Shown: positions 21,985 through 34,953, counted from the stretch's first letter. The stretch is 64,000 nt of DNA from Heliocidaris erythrogramma (GCA_025617745.1 CM046873.1:31465101-31529100), one strand, 5' to 3'. Notes: a model not told the origin generated them from the sequence alone. A program made the numbers and translations.

Positions 21985-22755
21985 GGACTGTCACACATTA
22001 GGGTGATGTCATTTTTGCATACCTCCTTTCCCTTTTCTAAATCTAAAAATCAGTTGCAGACTTCCTTCTCGTTCCAAATTCCATTCGGGATAATGAAATC
22101 GTACGTCGATTTAAAAAAAGCCAGGTCTACGATCTGGAGTCCAGAGTCTAACCCCGGGGGAAACGAGTAAAAAAAGTTGTTTTTCAAAATCAGACGGGTA
22201 ACCCGGGTATCTCGTTTAGGGTATCAAAAAAAAAAGGAAAATCCTGAAAAAAAGGTTATCAAATTCACGAGTGATGAGAAAAGATCCTCGAAAAGGGTAG
22301 AAAATTTAAATTTGACAGTATTCGGGAGCCGGTCAGGAGCCCAACGAACAGCTGCATGATTTATGCTTAACCGGCTGTCGGCCGTCAATAATCTCAGGAA
22401 TCTTCATTATTAGTTGTCTGTTTGGTGTATTTTCCGCGGGATTGGGCTCACTCGAATTCGAATTTTTACGCGGGTTTTCGCCGGGGTTTTGGCAAGATTA
22501 ACATACGTTACCCTATCGATTTCATATTGCCCTTCTGCCGTCCGCAAACTGGTTAAGTTTTTTGACTTTGTAAGAATCCATTTATTGAGGCAAAATCAAG
22601 GCAGACTGGAAAAGAAAATAATGAAAAAGGGGAAAAAATATGTGACCCTCCCCCACAAAACAACCAATAAGTCGGAAATTTGGGTTTTTTAATTCCAGCA
22701 CATTTTGAAAGCTTAGATTCGTAGCTTTAAAATGATATATAACTTAGTAAATAAA
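21985..22755. other. Region without recognisable gene
   Basis: Only short frames in mixed-composition DNA; nothing recognised. Confidence 0.45.
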
Positions 22756-22960
22756 GAAACTTAATGGGAGGAATTTTAATTTGTAAACAAATTTTTAGGT
22801 GTTACTCCCAGTGTTAAAGATCGTATGCTCGATCTGTAATGAAAATCACAAGTCAGAAAAAATTGGAACCAGCGGGATTCGAACCTGTCATCTACTGCTT
22901 GCCGGGCAGCGACTTAACCACCAGGCTATTCTGGTTCACGGCCAATTGTTATTCTCAATT
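22756..22960 (-). repeat. tRNA-derived SINE, minus strand
   Basis: This is a diverged reverse-complement copy of the unit repeated at 46231-46810, including the tRNA-like block with GGTTCGAATCCCGC and the TTTGTAAACAAAT end. The tRNA-like part spans about 22866-22937. Confidence 0.75.
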
Positions 22961-24575
22961 AAGGGGTCCGTCCATTAGATCCGTGCATTCCTGCTTTTTA
23001 TTTAAAAAAAAATTGGTATGCTCTAAAATGCAAGTTTTATAGACAGATTTGAAAAGTCCCTGGAGTGGGAGGGGGATACCCCCTCCCCCGATCGCTCGCT
23101 TCGCTTTGTGGTGTATCTAAGGGGCAGAGGGCACGTGACGCCCTTAAAGTGTAACCCAGTCTTAAAGTGTAACTCGGTGCCTAGGTATCTGAAAATTTGT
23201 CTGTGGGCACATAGCCGCACACCGTACAGTTTTCTGTGTATGGAACTTCTGTGTTGGCTTCATTACATAGAGTTCGGGGGGGGGGGATAAAGTGGAAAAG
23301 AAAAAGAGGAAGAAGAAGAAGAAAAAGAAGAAGAAGAAGAAGGAAGAAGGAAGAGGAGGAGTTGTAGGAGGAAATGGAAGGATAAAGATAGGAGTAGGGA
23401 TGAAGGGTGAGACTAAGTTGATCAAGAAGAAAAACAGAGGTGATGGGGGTACGTAAGGGAAACAGGTTTTTTTTAAAGGTTGAATAAGATAAAAGAAGGA
23501 GAAAGTGAAAAGCTATGAGAAGAAGGAATAAGATATTGATGAATGAAAAGAAGGGGGAATACGGGGAGGGAATTAGGAAGGGTAGGAGAAGGAGGGGTAG
23601 GAGTAAGATGCGGAGTAAGGGGCGGAGGAGGGGTTTAAGGACGTTCCCTAGTTATGTTTGTGCGCACCTCGGCCGCGCATCCTGGCTGGTTGTGTTACGT
23701 CATCACAACACCGGGAGAGTATTGCGCGCAGTTAAGACAATGCATACGCACATTTAACACAATGCTTAATAATGGGTAAGTGTGCGCAGTAAGAAGAACC
23801 CGGTAAATATAGATGAAAGAAATTGACACATTAGAACCGTGAAATGTAATTTCGTCATCAAAATGTGCTAATTCAGAAAAGATATAAAAAGTACAACGAG
23901 AATGCCAGGTAATTTTGATATTCTCGGGAGGGGGCTGCAACCCCCATCCCATCCCCATACACCTCCGCATACACCCGAATGCATGGCCTATCTAAGGACT
24001 GAGGAAGAATTTCAGAATACACATCCCGGTATCATAAATAATAATATTATTATCCTTATTTTTCTTTGTTTGATGATAACTCTTTGGTTTGACTATTTTT
24101 CAAATTATGCGTGGTAGGACATGCTATGATAACTCCTTGGTAGGACAGGGAACAGATAATTATGATATGCTAATTGCGAGCGAACGAAGCAAGTGAGAAA
24201 AAAAAATTGACACCTGTAATCATACCGATAGTTAGGATATTACTTAAAACTTAAGATTTTTTTTCAAATTAGATATTTTGGCGGGCCGCATGAAATCGTC
24301 TCGCGGGCCGCAAGTGGCCCATGGGCGGCACTAATTAAGAACAAGGGGTCTATGCCATTATGTCTAATGATCATTATCCATACAGTCAAAGACATGAGCA
24401 AATGATGAGTAAAATGTCACGTAAAACGACTAACAATTTCCTTCTTTTTTATACACTGGTTCAAAAGTGTGCGTTTGACTGTCACATGAACTGTTAATTC
24501 ACTCTTCGTACGTAGAATATAGACAATTGCAGGTTATGTCGTTACCGTGACATTTATGTTTGAAATAGTCGTGAA

Positions 24576-25187
24576 CAGGCGCGCCAGAAGGTTTTTTTTT
24601 TTTTTTTTGGGGGGGGGGGACTTTGAGGGCCCCACCTCACACGCTTGCTACCTGCTTACAGCCCTACAATATTTGAAGCACTGTAATCATCCATTGTTTT
24701 TCAATATCCCTCCTTACACCAGAAATGGGGTTATTTTGTTTCTACATTTTGTGTACAAATCTTTAAAAACATTTTGCTATACCGGCACCTCGCTGCCTGA
24801 ATATGATGATATTCAGGCACCTTGCAAAATTATTTTATTATAAAAATGCGGGGGCGCTGCAGCCCCGCCTCGTACACCTATGGGGCTATTCATGCTAAAA
24901 ATCCTTAGGAGAATATTGGAACTCAGCCACCAAGAGAATGTTTTAAAGCATATTAGAGAATCATTAAACATTTTTTTCTTTTCTTAAGACGGAACAGTTT
25001 TAATAGAACAGAATTTAAGCAAATTATGACTATTTTTCTTCGTATGACTACTTGTTGAGGGGCGTAGCGCCCGAGCGAAAAAGTTCCTTTCGTAATACAT
25101 GTATTGATATTTTGCATTCAATAGAAACTTTACACACAGGCAGGTCACAGCTTACTTAGAATTGTGACTTACATAACATAAAATATA

Positions 25188-25234
<47 letters not shown>

Positions 25235-26331
25235 CTAATAAATTAGATAACAATCTAGCGATAGGGTGGGAACAAAACGAGTAAAGCCCCTGCCCCACAC
25301 ATACGTGTTAATAAACACTGCATTTATTGAAATGCGAGAGATCGTAAGTATCGATTTAGATTTGGATAATTCAATGTTGAAACTACGTATTTTAGGGCAC
25401 AAAAATATTTCCATTAGTAAACTGCAAAATGATTGATGTCATATAGCATATTTTTGAGGAGGAGAATAATAACGGCATTTCCCCTTCTTTTTAGGCACAG
25501 AAAAGTACCTGCCACACCCATGCGCTTCGGGGCCTTGTAATATAGAAGAGATATTGTAAAGTCAAATGATCAATGTTGCCATTAATGTGAGAGGGAGTAT
25601 AGCGACTGAGCGAAAAAAGAGAATGTAGAGGAATTTTATATTAGAGCAAACGGCAAAGTAAATCTTGTTCTTACATTGTTTAACTTAAAGTAATATTTCT
25701 TGTCTTGCGAGGGGCCCCTCTGAGGGGACAGAACAGATTATTGCAAACAGGAAAATTAAGATTATTGCGTGTTGAAACCTTGCATTTCGCATCGCTAAAT
25801 TATTCGTTATACCCTTTCCACCCCTCCTTTAATAGTAGGAAAAATCTGCCACTTTGCTTTTGTCGCCACTGGTGGTAGACAGTATTAATACTGGAGATAC
25901 CTTGTTCCTATATATATCTGCATGTAAGGGAGCGGAGCGACCATGTGATGGTGATACCTCGCCTTTTGGAGCACTAGAAAGGTGATCGCAATACTGCAAG
26001 TTTTATTGTCTTATGGGGGGGGGGGGGTAGAGGGGAAAATATACAATAGACAGGGTTTCTAAATGTTAAGAAACATTGCGTCTATCAATATAGTAGGGAC
26101 CGTGGTGACAGAGTGCGATTTGTTAAAATTTTAAATACTGAACGTTTGCATTATTATTATATCACTGACAAGGCAGCTTATTATACAAGTCATCTTTGTC
26201 ATGGTTGTAATGCGAAATCAAGTAATTTTTTCTTCCGAGGGGATCCGGGAGAGGGGGTCCCCCTTTTTGAATGATTGGTGGGGAAAATGCCCCCTCTGCC
26301 CACCCCCTCCCCCGCGCTTCCGGTGCCTATG
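24576..26331. mobile_element. hAT-like element with perfect 8-bp duplication
   Basis: GTCGTGAA occurs at 24568-24575 and again at 26332-26339. The left terminus CAGGCGCGCCAGAAGG and the complement of the right, CATAGGCACCGGAAGC, are only roughly similar. Poly-T/G runs follow the left end. A second CCGCCTCGTACACCTATG-like terminus near 24868-24884 suggests an internal remnant. (TA)n lies at 25194-25233. No transposase is visible. Confidence 0.6.
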
Positions 26332-26399
26332 GTCGTGAATGTATATAAAAAATATCAGTTACATGGTGACATGTCTGATAACAGGCAACGAGCATTTGT

Positions 26400-28690
26400 A
26401 AGTTTAAGACTCTCCGACAAACGGGGGCGCTGCTAGCACAAAACCCATCCCCTTCCTACACTGTTTCCCATCCAGCCATGCACAGTTTTCGCTGTTTTTG
26501 TGTGTTTTTGACTTTTTCCGCCACCTAAGGTGGCATGGACCCCCCCCCCCCTTTTTTTTTTTTAATTTTCTCCTAATAGAGTATGTAATTCTCTACAAAT
26601 CTTGAAAAATTTACGAATCTGGCATGGATTTTGAATGTACAGTAGAGTTATTACGAACCCATCCCCTTCCTACACAGGTTCCCAGCCGGCAGCCATGCAC
26701 AATTTTCACTGGTTTTGCGAGTTTTTGACTTTTTCCGCCACCTGAGGGCGCTGCTAGCACAAAAACGAGTGCATGGACCCCCATTTTTTGAACTTTCTCC
26801 TTCTGCAGTATTTAATTCTCTATAAATCTGCAAAAAATTACGAATCTGGCGTGGATTTTATATGTACAGTAGAGTTATTACGAACACATCCCCTTCCTAC
26901 ACAGGTTCCCAGCCAGCCATGCACAGTTTTCACTAGTTTTGCGAGTTTTTGACTTTTTCCGCCACCTAAGGTTGCTGCTAGCACAAAAACAAGTGCATGG
27001 ACCCCCTTTTTAAAAATTTCTCCTAATACAGTATGTAATTCTCTACAAATCTTTAAAAAAGTACGAATCTGGCATGGATTTTAAATATACAGTAGAGTTA
27101 TTACGAACCCATCCCCTTCCTAGACAGGTTTCTTACCCTGCCAAGCACAGTTTTCGCTGTGTTTGTGTGTTGTGACTTTTTCCGCCACCTAAGGTTGCTG
27201 CAAGCAGAAAAAACGAGTGCATGGACCCCCCTTTTTTTAAATTTTCTCCTAATATAGTATGAAATTCTCTACAAATCTTGAAAAATTTACGAATCTGGCA
27301 TGGATTTTGAATGTACAGTAGGGTTATTTAGATCCCATCCCCTTCCTAGACAGGTTCTCAGCAAATTCTTACTAGTTTTGCTAGTTTTTGACTTTTTCCG
27401 CCACCTGAGGGCGCTGCTAGCATAAAAACGAGTGCATGGACCCCCTTTTTTAAACTTTCTCCTTCTGCAGTATATAATTCTCTACAAATTTGCAAAAATT
27501 TACGAATCTGGCATGGATTTTAAATGTACAGTAGAGTTATTACGAACACATCCCCTTCCTACACAGGTTCCCAGCCAGCCATGCACAGTTTTCACTAGTT
27601 TTGCGAGTTTTTGACTTTTTCCGCCACCTAAGGTTGCTGCTAGCACAAAAACGAGTGCATGGACCTCCCCCACCCCCCCCCCCCCCCACCCCTTTTTAAA
27701 CATTCTCCTTCTGCAGTATACAATTCTCTACAAATGTGGAAAAATTTACGAATCTGGCATGGATTTTATATGTACAGTAGAGTTATTACGAACACATCCC
27801 CTTCCTACACAGGTTCCCAGCCAGCCATGCACAGTTTTCACTAGTTTTGCGAGTTTTTGACTTTTTCCGCCACCTAAGGTTGCTGCTAGCACAAAAACGA
27901 GTGCATGGACCCCCCTTTTTAAAACTTTCTCCTAATAGAGTATGTAATTCTCTACAAATCTGCAAAAATTTACGAATCTGGCATGGATTTTGAATGTACA
28001 GTAGAGTTATTACGAACCCATCCCCTTCCTAGACAGGTTCCTTACCCTGCCATGCACAGTTTTCGCTGTTTTTGTGTGTTTTTGACTTTTTCCGCCACCT
28101 AAGGTTGCTGCAAGCAGAAAAAACGAGTGCATGGACCCCCCTTTTTTAAATTTTCTCCTAATAGAGTATGTAATTCTCTACAAATCTTGATCTGGAAATT
28201 TATGTACAGTAGAGTGGCATGGATTTTGAATGTACAGTAGAGTTATTACGAACCCATCCCCTTCCTACACAGGTTCCCAGCAAGCCATGCACAATTTTCA
28301 CTGGTTTTGCAAGTTTTTGAATTTTTTCCGCCAACTGAGCGCGCTGAGTGCATCGACCCCCCTTTTTAAACTTTCTCCTAATAGAGTATGTAATTCTCTA
28401 AAAATCTGCAAAAATTTACGAATCTGGCATGGATTTTGAATGTACAGTAGGGTTATTACGAACACATCCCCTTCCTACACAGGTTCCCAGCCAGCCATGC
28501 ACAGTTTTCACTAGTTTTGCGAGTTTTTGACTTTTTCCGCCACCTAAGGTTGCTGCTAGCACAAAAACGAGTGCATGGACCTCCCCCCCCTTTTTTTTAA
28601 AACTTTCTCCTTCTGCAGTATACAATTCTCTACAAATGTGGAAAAATTTACGAATCTGGCATGGATTTTAAATATACAGTAGAGTTATTA
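26400..28690. repeat. 224-bp tandem array, about 10 copies
   Basis: CATCCCCTTCCTA recurs near 26446, 26660, 26887, 27110, 27336, 27549, 27795, 28019, 28255 and 28465, spacing 210-246 bp. Each unit contains CCGCCACCTAAGGTTGCTGC, a poly-C/T run of variable length, and TACGAATCTGGCATGGATT. The length differences come mostly from the homopolymer run. Short frames inside are by-products. Confidence 0.9.
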
Positions 28691-28796
28691 CCTATACTTT
28701 TCTATGCGTATTTGGGCTTCTCATGGACCAAAGTAACTGTGTGCAAAATTTGGTGAAACTGACATGGATTTGACTTTAACTAGGGAACGTCCTTAA

Positions 28797-30400
28797 GAGG
28801 ATATGAAAAGGGGGCAGGAGCGGCGATGTATAAGAGAATTGTACTAAAATGAAGAAGAAGAAGAAAAACAAGAAGGAGGTGGAGGAGGAGAGATAGGAGG
28901 AAAATGAGGGTAAAGATAGTAGGAGTGGGTAAACTAAGATAATGAAGGAAAAGAAGGAAGAGAAGAGAAGAGGAGGGGTATAAAGAGTGGAGTAAAAGAA
29001 GTATTAAAATTGAAGAAGAGGAAAGAAGGAGAAAATAATGAAGATGAAGAGGAATGAGAAGAATGAAAAAGAAGATATAGAAGAAAAAGCCGGGGAGGAG
29101 GGGTAAAACGGGGTATGAAGAGTGGGAGGGGTAGGAGGGAGGAAAGGTGAAGTAGGAGAAGTACTAGAAGATGAAGAAAAAGGCAAAAACAGAAGAAAAA
29201 GGCAAAAACAGAAGAAAAAGGAGGATGAGGAAGGGTAAGAGGAGTAGGAGACTAAGGTAATGAAGAACAATAAGAGAAGAAGGGGTAGGAGGGTGGGTTA
29301 GGAGGGGTGGAGTAAGACATATAAATGAGATAAAAGGAGAAAATGTAGAAAATAAAAAGAAGTGATGAGGGAGATAAAAGGAGAAAATAAAGAAAATAAA
29401 AAAGAAAGGAGAAGAGGTATTCAGAAAGAAAAAGACCCCCCCCCCCACCCCGAAAAACGGAGAGACGGAGAGAAGAAATTGATGATAAAAGGAGGAGAAG
29501 GAGGGGGTATAATGGGATATTAAGAGGGGATGGCTAGGAGGGGCAATGCAGGAAAAGAAGTACTAAAATATGACGAAGAAGACAAAAAGGGGAAAAGAAG
29601 AAGAAGAAGAGGAAGAAGGATGAGGAGGGGGAGGAAGAGCAGGATTAAACAGGGTAGGAGGAGAAGGAGGGGGAGGATTAGGAGGAGGGGTGGAAGGAGG
29701 GGGAGGGGGTTGTTAAATTTTGCGAGGGGGCGAATCTGTACCATTCATTCTCTTCTTTTTTTTCTTCAACCTTTTTTTTTTTTTTATATTTCCCTTACTT
29801 ACCCCCATCACCTCTGTTTTTCTTCTTGATCAACTTAGTCTCACCCTTCACCCCTCCTCCTATCTTTATCCTTCCATTTCCTCCTACAACTCGTCCTCTT
29901 CCTTCTTTTTCTTGTTTTTTCTAAATTAACCCTTCTTCATATCCCGTTGTACCCTTCCTCCTCCTCTTTTACCAATTCCTTCTTCTTTCTTCTTCTTTTC
30001 TCTTCTTCTTCCCCTATTCTTCTTCTTCTCCTTAGATTTCTTTTTCTTCTAACTTCTTCATCTCCCCCTTTGTTTTTACTATGTCTCTTACCCCGCCCCT
30101 CTTACCCCCTCCCTCTCCTCCTCCTCCTCCATCTTCTTCTTTTTCTTCTCCTTAATCAACTACTTCTTCTAAATTTCTTCTTATCATTTCACTCCTTTCT
30201 TCTCCTTTATCTCTTTTATTTGTTTATTATACAGATATATATATATATATATATATTTTTTCTCTTACTCCGCCATTCTTTCCACCTTCCCCTCCTCCTA
30301 CCCCTACTGCTATACCCCCTCCTCCTCCTCCTTCTCCTGCTCCTTCTTCTTTCTCTTCTTTTCTTCTTCTTCCTCTTTTTCTTTTCCACTTTATCCCCCC
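28797..30400. repeat. Polypurine then polypyrimidine tract
   Basis: 28797-29725 is almost all A and G on this strand; 29745-30400 is almost all C and T. Together with the purine-rich start at 23288-23634 they form the arms of the inverted composite. The Lys/Arg/Gly and Leu/Ser/Phe frames are low-complexity artefacts. Confidence 0.8.
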
Positions 30401-30559
30401 CCCAACTCTATGTAATGAAGCCAACACAGTGTATTATCCGTAATGCTGTACGCCATAACGCACTGTGTGTGTGAAAGCTCCATGCACAGAAAACTGTAAC
30501 ATACGGTACATACAACGCAGACAATTTTTCAGATACCTAGGCACCGAGTTACACTTTAA

Positions 30560-32035
30560 AAGAAGACACCACTGACAAATTTTGAAAAAATATGTTGTTC
30601 TGCATGTCCCTAGGAACTAATCAGCCTACGAGTGCGTATATTTTGATATAAAAGGTATGTTTTTGCCACTCTCATACGCAAATTGACTCGTGTCGGCCAA
30701 AGCTGTGACGTCATTGCAGCACTTTGAGTTTCCACCACAATGCGTGTGCGTTACGCGTCCGTAAAAGCAGACGATATGGTGCAAATATTCACTTTGAATG
30801 AAAAGCGCCTCAAAACATAAATACACAACATTGTCATGCCATATCTGCATGACAAGAGGAGGCATGGATACACACAAACACTGGTGAGTTCTCGGAAATT
30901 TCTTATAATCTTTTTTGGATTTTTTGGTAAAAATACGTACGATCAAAAAGACATTCTAATTCTAAACGTTTTCCTAGGAGAAACGCTGTGGTGAAGGAGC
31001 TGTCGGTCGCGGGAGTTATCAGAAACGTGTTATTTCAGGGCATTTTCCAGTCCTGCTAACCCGTGCGCAATTAGATTGCTGGGTAAAGAACGCCTGGCTT
31101 CGTGATGTAGAAGGCGTATAGCCATTTTTTTTTTTTTTTACATTCACGAAGCCAATCCTGGCTAGCCGTGTGCCTGGGATACAAACCCAGGAAGCTGCTA
31201 AAGCCCGACGCTGTACCAACCATATTCTCCCACAAAATCTTTACAAGCAAGCCTCGCCCAACGATTGTAAAAAGATTGGATGTTAGAGAGCGGAGGAAGG
31301 TAAAATGTGATAGTTCCATCACTGTCACTGGCACGATCATGGCCCTGGCCACGGCGAAGACGAGGAGCAAAGTCATATGCCACTGGACCATTTCTTCGCC
31401 CAGAAAATCCCTCATTCATCTCCTTAGCTTAGATTACAAGCTTATTGAAGAATGTGATCAGATTTTACTTGAAGATTAACCAGGAATTTATGTTAATGTC
31501 GTACTTGCTATCTATATCGCGAATGTAAGAACGTAAACAATGCATGCAGGAGCTTGCTGCATTAGCTTTCCGCGCGTGCCTTAAAGTACACGTGTTAATG
31601 GGACGGCGTACGAACGATGACAAACAGTAGTGCCAATTTTAATTTTATTAATTCGATCAATTGTGAAAAAATTTTGCTAAAGCACTTTATTTTTTCAGCA
31701 GATAATATTCAAAAATACAAAAAACTGAAAAATGAATAACATTTTCTTTTTGTCATCCATAATTGTCTCACAAATAGCATTATTATAGGCGCTGTGAAAG
31801 CGATCTGTGTATTGCTCCATATCGGCATTACCGTGATTTGCCGTGGTTTTTGCAGTAGTGCTGCAGTGACATAACGGATTTTTGCGGCTCGTACTAGTAG
31901 ATATTGTAATATTTTTTTTTTTTTAATCCAGATCTATGATTTTATCGACCTGAGCGATGAGTTTTTTGGTCAATCTGACTAGTTTTATAACATTAAAAAT
32001 TGTAAAAGTGCTAAATTTGTCAGTGGTGTCTTCTT
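30560..32035. mobile_element. Kolobok-like element, TTAA duplication, THAP
   Basis: Inverted ends AAGAAGACACCACTGACAAA are flanked by TTAA at 30556-30559 and 32036-32039. Removing the element and one TTAA restores the sequence CTTTAAGACCGGGTTACAC, which is the reverse complement of the intact opposite arm at about 23150-23180, an internal empty-site proof. It encodes a THAP-domain remnant. THAP domains occur in P-element and Kolobok transposases, and TTAA favours Kolobok. At 1476 bp it lacks the catalytic region. Confidence 0.75.
30980..31479 (+). pseudogene. THAP-domain transposase remnant
   Basis: Pieces in two frames resemble a THAP zinc finger. An early AVVK-G-type start is followed by HFPVLLTRAQLDCWVKNAWL (the conserved WV region). 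After a poly-T run at 31125-31139 comes a clear C-terminal signature GYKPRKLLKPDAVPTIF. The frame then stays open to 31479 with basic residues KRLDVRERRK. AVPTIF is the hallmark end of THAP domains, which bind DNA at transposon ends. The poly-T expansion and frameshift near it destroy the first half. Confidence 0.7.
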
Positions 32036-32264
32036 TTAAGACCGGGTTACACTTTAAGGGCGTCACACACGTGCACTGGGCGGCACTTGGAGGGCGCGTA
32101 AAAATACGCAAAGGAGAGAAAGAAAAAAGAATCCGCAGGGTAAATGCACTAAAAATCTATTTTTTGAAGGTTTGAAATGCGAAAATTTTCCAAAGCATAA
32201 TTATTTTCTTTCAAGATTTCGTAATTTCGCACCCAGTAGGCTTATATAGTTCTTAAATAGCTTA

Positions 32265-32785
32265 AAGCCCTTGTTCTTAAAGTGCGGCCCGGCCTGCGAG
32301 ACGATTTCATGCGGCCCGCCAAACATATAGTAAGAAAAAATAATAATCTTGTTTCACGTACTATGTTGATGCATAATATAACATCATCCTAACTATTGTT
32401 ATGAATAAAAGTATCATTTTTTGCTCGCTCGCTAAAAGCAGTATCATATTTATCCGTTCCCTGTTCTAGCACGTACATATAGTTTAAAAACACCAAACAA
32501 GCATGAAACGAAGAAAAAATAAGGACACGGAAGGAGTATTCTAAAATCATTCAATTGTCCTTAGATGAGCCATTCGGGTATATGCGTTAACATCTGAGGC
32601 GGGGGATGGGGGCTGAAACCCTCTCCCCCGAAAATATCAAAAATTTTCCTGCATTCGGGCACCGCCATCTCATTTCCGGGCAGTGAAATGGTCTCTTTGT
32701 AATGTTTATATCTCAGATGGTCTAAATTAGCACATTTTTATGACGAAATTAGATTTTCACGATTCTAAAGTGTGATTTTTTTGCT
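32265..32785. repeat. Inverted diverged copy of 23820-24350
   Basis: Shared blocks in opposite orientation include the GCGGGCCGCATGAAATCGTC motif, ATTTCGTCAT, CCCGAATG and CAGGGAAC. Identity is roughly 70-75% by eye. It is probably a fragment of the same TTAA-element family. Confidence 0.65.
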
Positions 32786-32789
32786 CGCA

Positions 32790-34500
32790 AGCTTCCCTCG
32801 CTCACTAAATCGAAAAGCTCGAAAGCTAATACACAATGTATTCGGACAATTGAGACGTGAGCACATACGTCTTTATATGTATGTGTAACACTCAGTGGCC
32901 CGCGACGTAATTTTAAAAATATTTCTGGCCCCCTGACAAAATAATTAAGGGCTTAAAGGGGTCAAAATTTGAAAAAATAAAGATGTAAATGCTTTGTTCG
33001 CTATATCATGTAAGTTTCATATGGCTCCTGCTAAATATTGCGACCCCAATATAGGATAAAGTGTATAAAACAGCATTTGCGAAGGTTGAACTTTTGAAAG
33101 AAATCTCAACTGTAGGTAGCCTTGCTGCATTTCTCGACTCTTTCCCAAGCCTATATAGGGTTTTCGTTAGTTTTGCTTCCGATTGTAGAAGTGAGTGAAT
33201 AGAAAACCGTTTATCAATATCTAAAATTCGAGCTTCTATACCGCTCACTGCGGTTGTCAACTGCAAAATTTCGTGGGTAAAATGCACAAGATATTACCGT
33301 TTTTTACGGTTAAAACTGAAAAAATTTGCCGCTCGGTCGCTTTGTTCCCTCGCTAACGTAGTCGGGAGAGGGGGTGTAACTTCATTTTATGCCCCAGGCG
33401 CCATAATCCCGAGATACGCCGCTGGATTCGCTCCCTCGCCGGTCATCAACCCCCCCCCCCCCCCCCCCCCCCCAATCGTGAACACGGATCGGCACCCCTG
33501 GTACAGACCATTTCTTGTCATCATTCAACATAGTTCTGCCATAGGAGTGCATTCCTAACGTGTAATTTGCCCAGGAGCTTAGCATGTTTTCTTTTATTTC
33601 ATCATTAATTGAGTATATATGATTCTTGAAGCAGTGTACAAAATGATGATCATGTGTTTCAAATTTTGCTGAAATAAAAATACATAGTATTGAACTTATG
33701 TCATAAAGTGTAGCAATTATCTTTAATTTATCACATGTACATGTATATCACAACTCCAAGAAATATAAACATCCCAAAAGGCTTAGGGTAATATTGTTCA
33801 TAAAATATATATTATGCCATCTTGTCAATTTGGTTTTTGGTGACTGAACCATGGATGTATAGTGTTGAAGTTTGTGTGCATACGGTTTTTTCAAATCATC
33901 AAGTTCTGCAAGTGATTACATGAATATCCTCATGGCCCATGTTTATCATTGAATTTGAATGAGTGTTTTTTTTTGTACCCCCTCCCTATCTTTTCATTTG
34001 TTCCTGTTGTGAAAGGTCCTAATACTAGCTTTATAAACTAGCAAAATAAGCGGCATCTGAAAATCTTCCCGTGGATATTTTTGTATTAATCAAAAGAGGT
34101 TCTTTTCTATTCTTTAAATGAAAACATCATTCTGTGTTCCAAAGTAAATATTTCCTTTTTAACAAATTAAGGGCCAAGAAGAACCATCCTCGAATAGGGT
34201 GTACAATACTTTGCAAAATCTAAAAAATCTCTGTTAAGGATCTAAAAAGCTGAAAATTGTCTCGGGTTTCCCTGAATAGGGTATCAAATATCTTCCACTA
34301 AAATCCTCGTTTAGGGTACTTTTCAGAAAGTCACGGACGCGGATGCCGTACAGGCCTCAATGACACATACCCCCCCCCCCCCCCCCCCCGGGAGATGTCA
34401 GGTCTGCTTCTGAACCTTCTTTAAATTTCACCTCTTGATTTTTCACCTATATTCTCCTAGTATGCAGCTGGCATATTTTGCCTCTTTACTTTTTGTTCCT
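32790..34500. other. Region without recognisable gene
   Basis: AT-rich, with long poly-C runs at 33450-33472 and 34371-34389. The 94-codon minus-strand frame at 33006-33287 has no recognised family. Confidence 0.45.
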
Positions 34501-34504
34501 GACA

Positions 34505-34855
34505 TCACCCATCGCGTGTTTATCTCTGTCATTTTACCTCTCGCATTTTTATCTCTGGCAATTTTTGCTCTGACATTTTTCCTCTGGCATCTTTACCTCT
34601 GGCATTTTTTCCTCTGGCATTTTTACCTGTGGCATTTTTGCCTCTGGCAGTTTTACCACTGGTATTTTTACCTCTGGCATTTTTACCTGTGGCATTTTTA
34701 CCTCTGGCAATTTTACCTCTGGCATTTTTACCTCTGGCATTTTTTCCTCTGGCATTTTTACCTCTGGCATTTTTACCTCTGGCATTTTTACCTCTGGCAT
34801 TTTTTCCTCTGGCACTTTAACCTCTGGCATTTATTCCTCTGGCATTTGTACCTGG
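34505..34855. repeat. 15-bp tandem array, inverted partner
   Basis: About 20 copies of ATTTTTACCTCTGGC, the reverse complement of the array at 19735-19935. Confidence 0.85.
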
Positions 34856-34953
34856 CACCAGTAAGCTAAGGAGAAACAGTGCATGGTATGTAGCTTTGCC
34901 AGAGATGGCCATCTGTTCTAATAGACTATACAGTGCCTACAAAGGAGTTGCTA

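Larger units (their letters stand above)
23639..28792. mobile_element. TTAA-flanked element with GGACGTTCCC ends
   Basis: Ends GGACGTTCCCTAGTTA and the exact complement are each flanked by TTAA (23635-23638 and 28793-28796), the duplication of piggyBac- and Kolobok-type transposons. Both flanks are GA-rich, as expected for insertion into a purine arm. It contains a hAT-like element and a ten-copy 224-bp array. No transposase frame is recognisable. A diverged inverted copy of its left part (about 23820-24350) is at 32265-32785. Confidence 0.75.
23131..32074. mobile_element. 9-kb inverted-repeat composite
   Basis: The left arm starts at GCACGTGACGCCC, continues through CTCGGTGCCTAGGTATCTG and TTGGCTTCATTACATAGAG, then becomes purine-rich. 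The right arm is the same in reverse (32074 to about 30385), interrupted by the element at 30560-32035. The loop contains the element at 23639-28792. Arms of 170 bp plus GA/TC-rich extensions suggest one old large element later colonised by others. No transposase for it is seen. Confidence 0.65.

Noticed and set aside
28990..30474. Lys/Arg/Gly-rich and Leu/Ser/Phe-rich frames
   Set aside because: Low-complexity purine and pyrimidine tracts with no conserved domain.
33006..33287. 94-codon minus-strand frame
   Set aside because: No recognisable motif or splice context; not supported as a gene.
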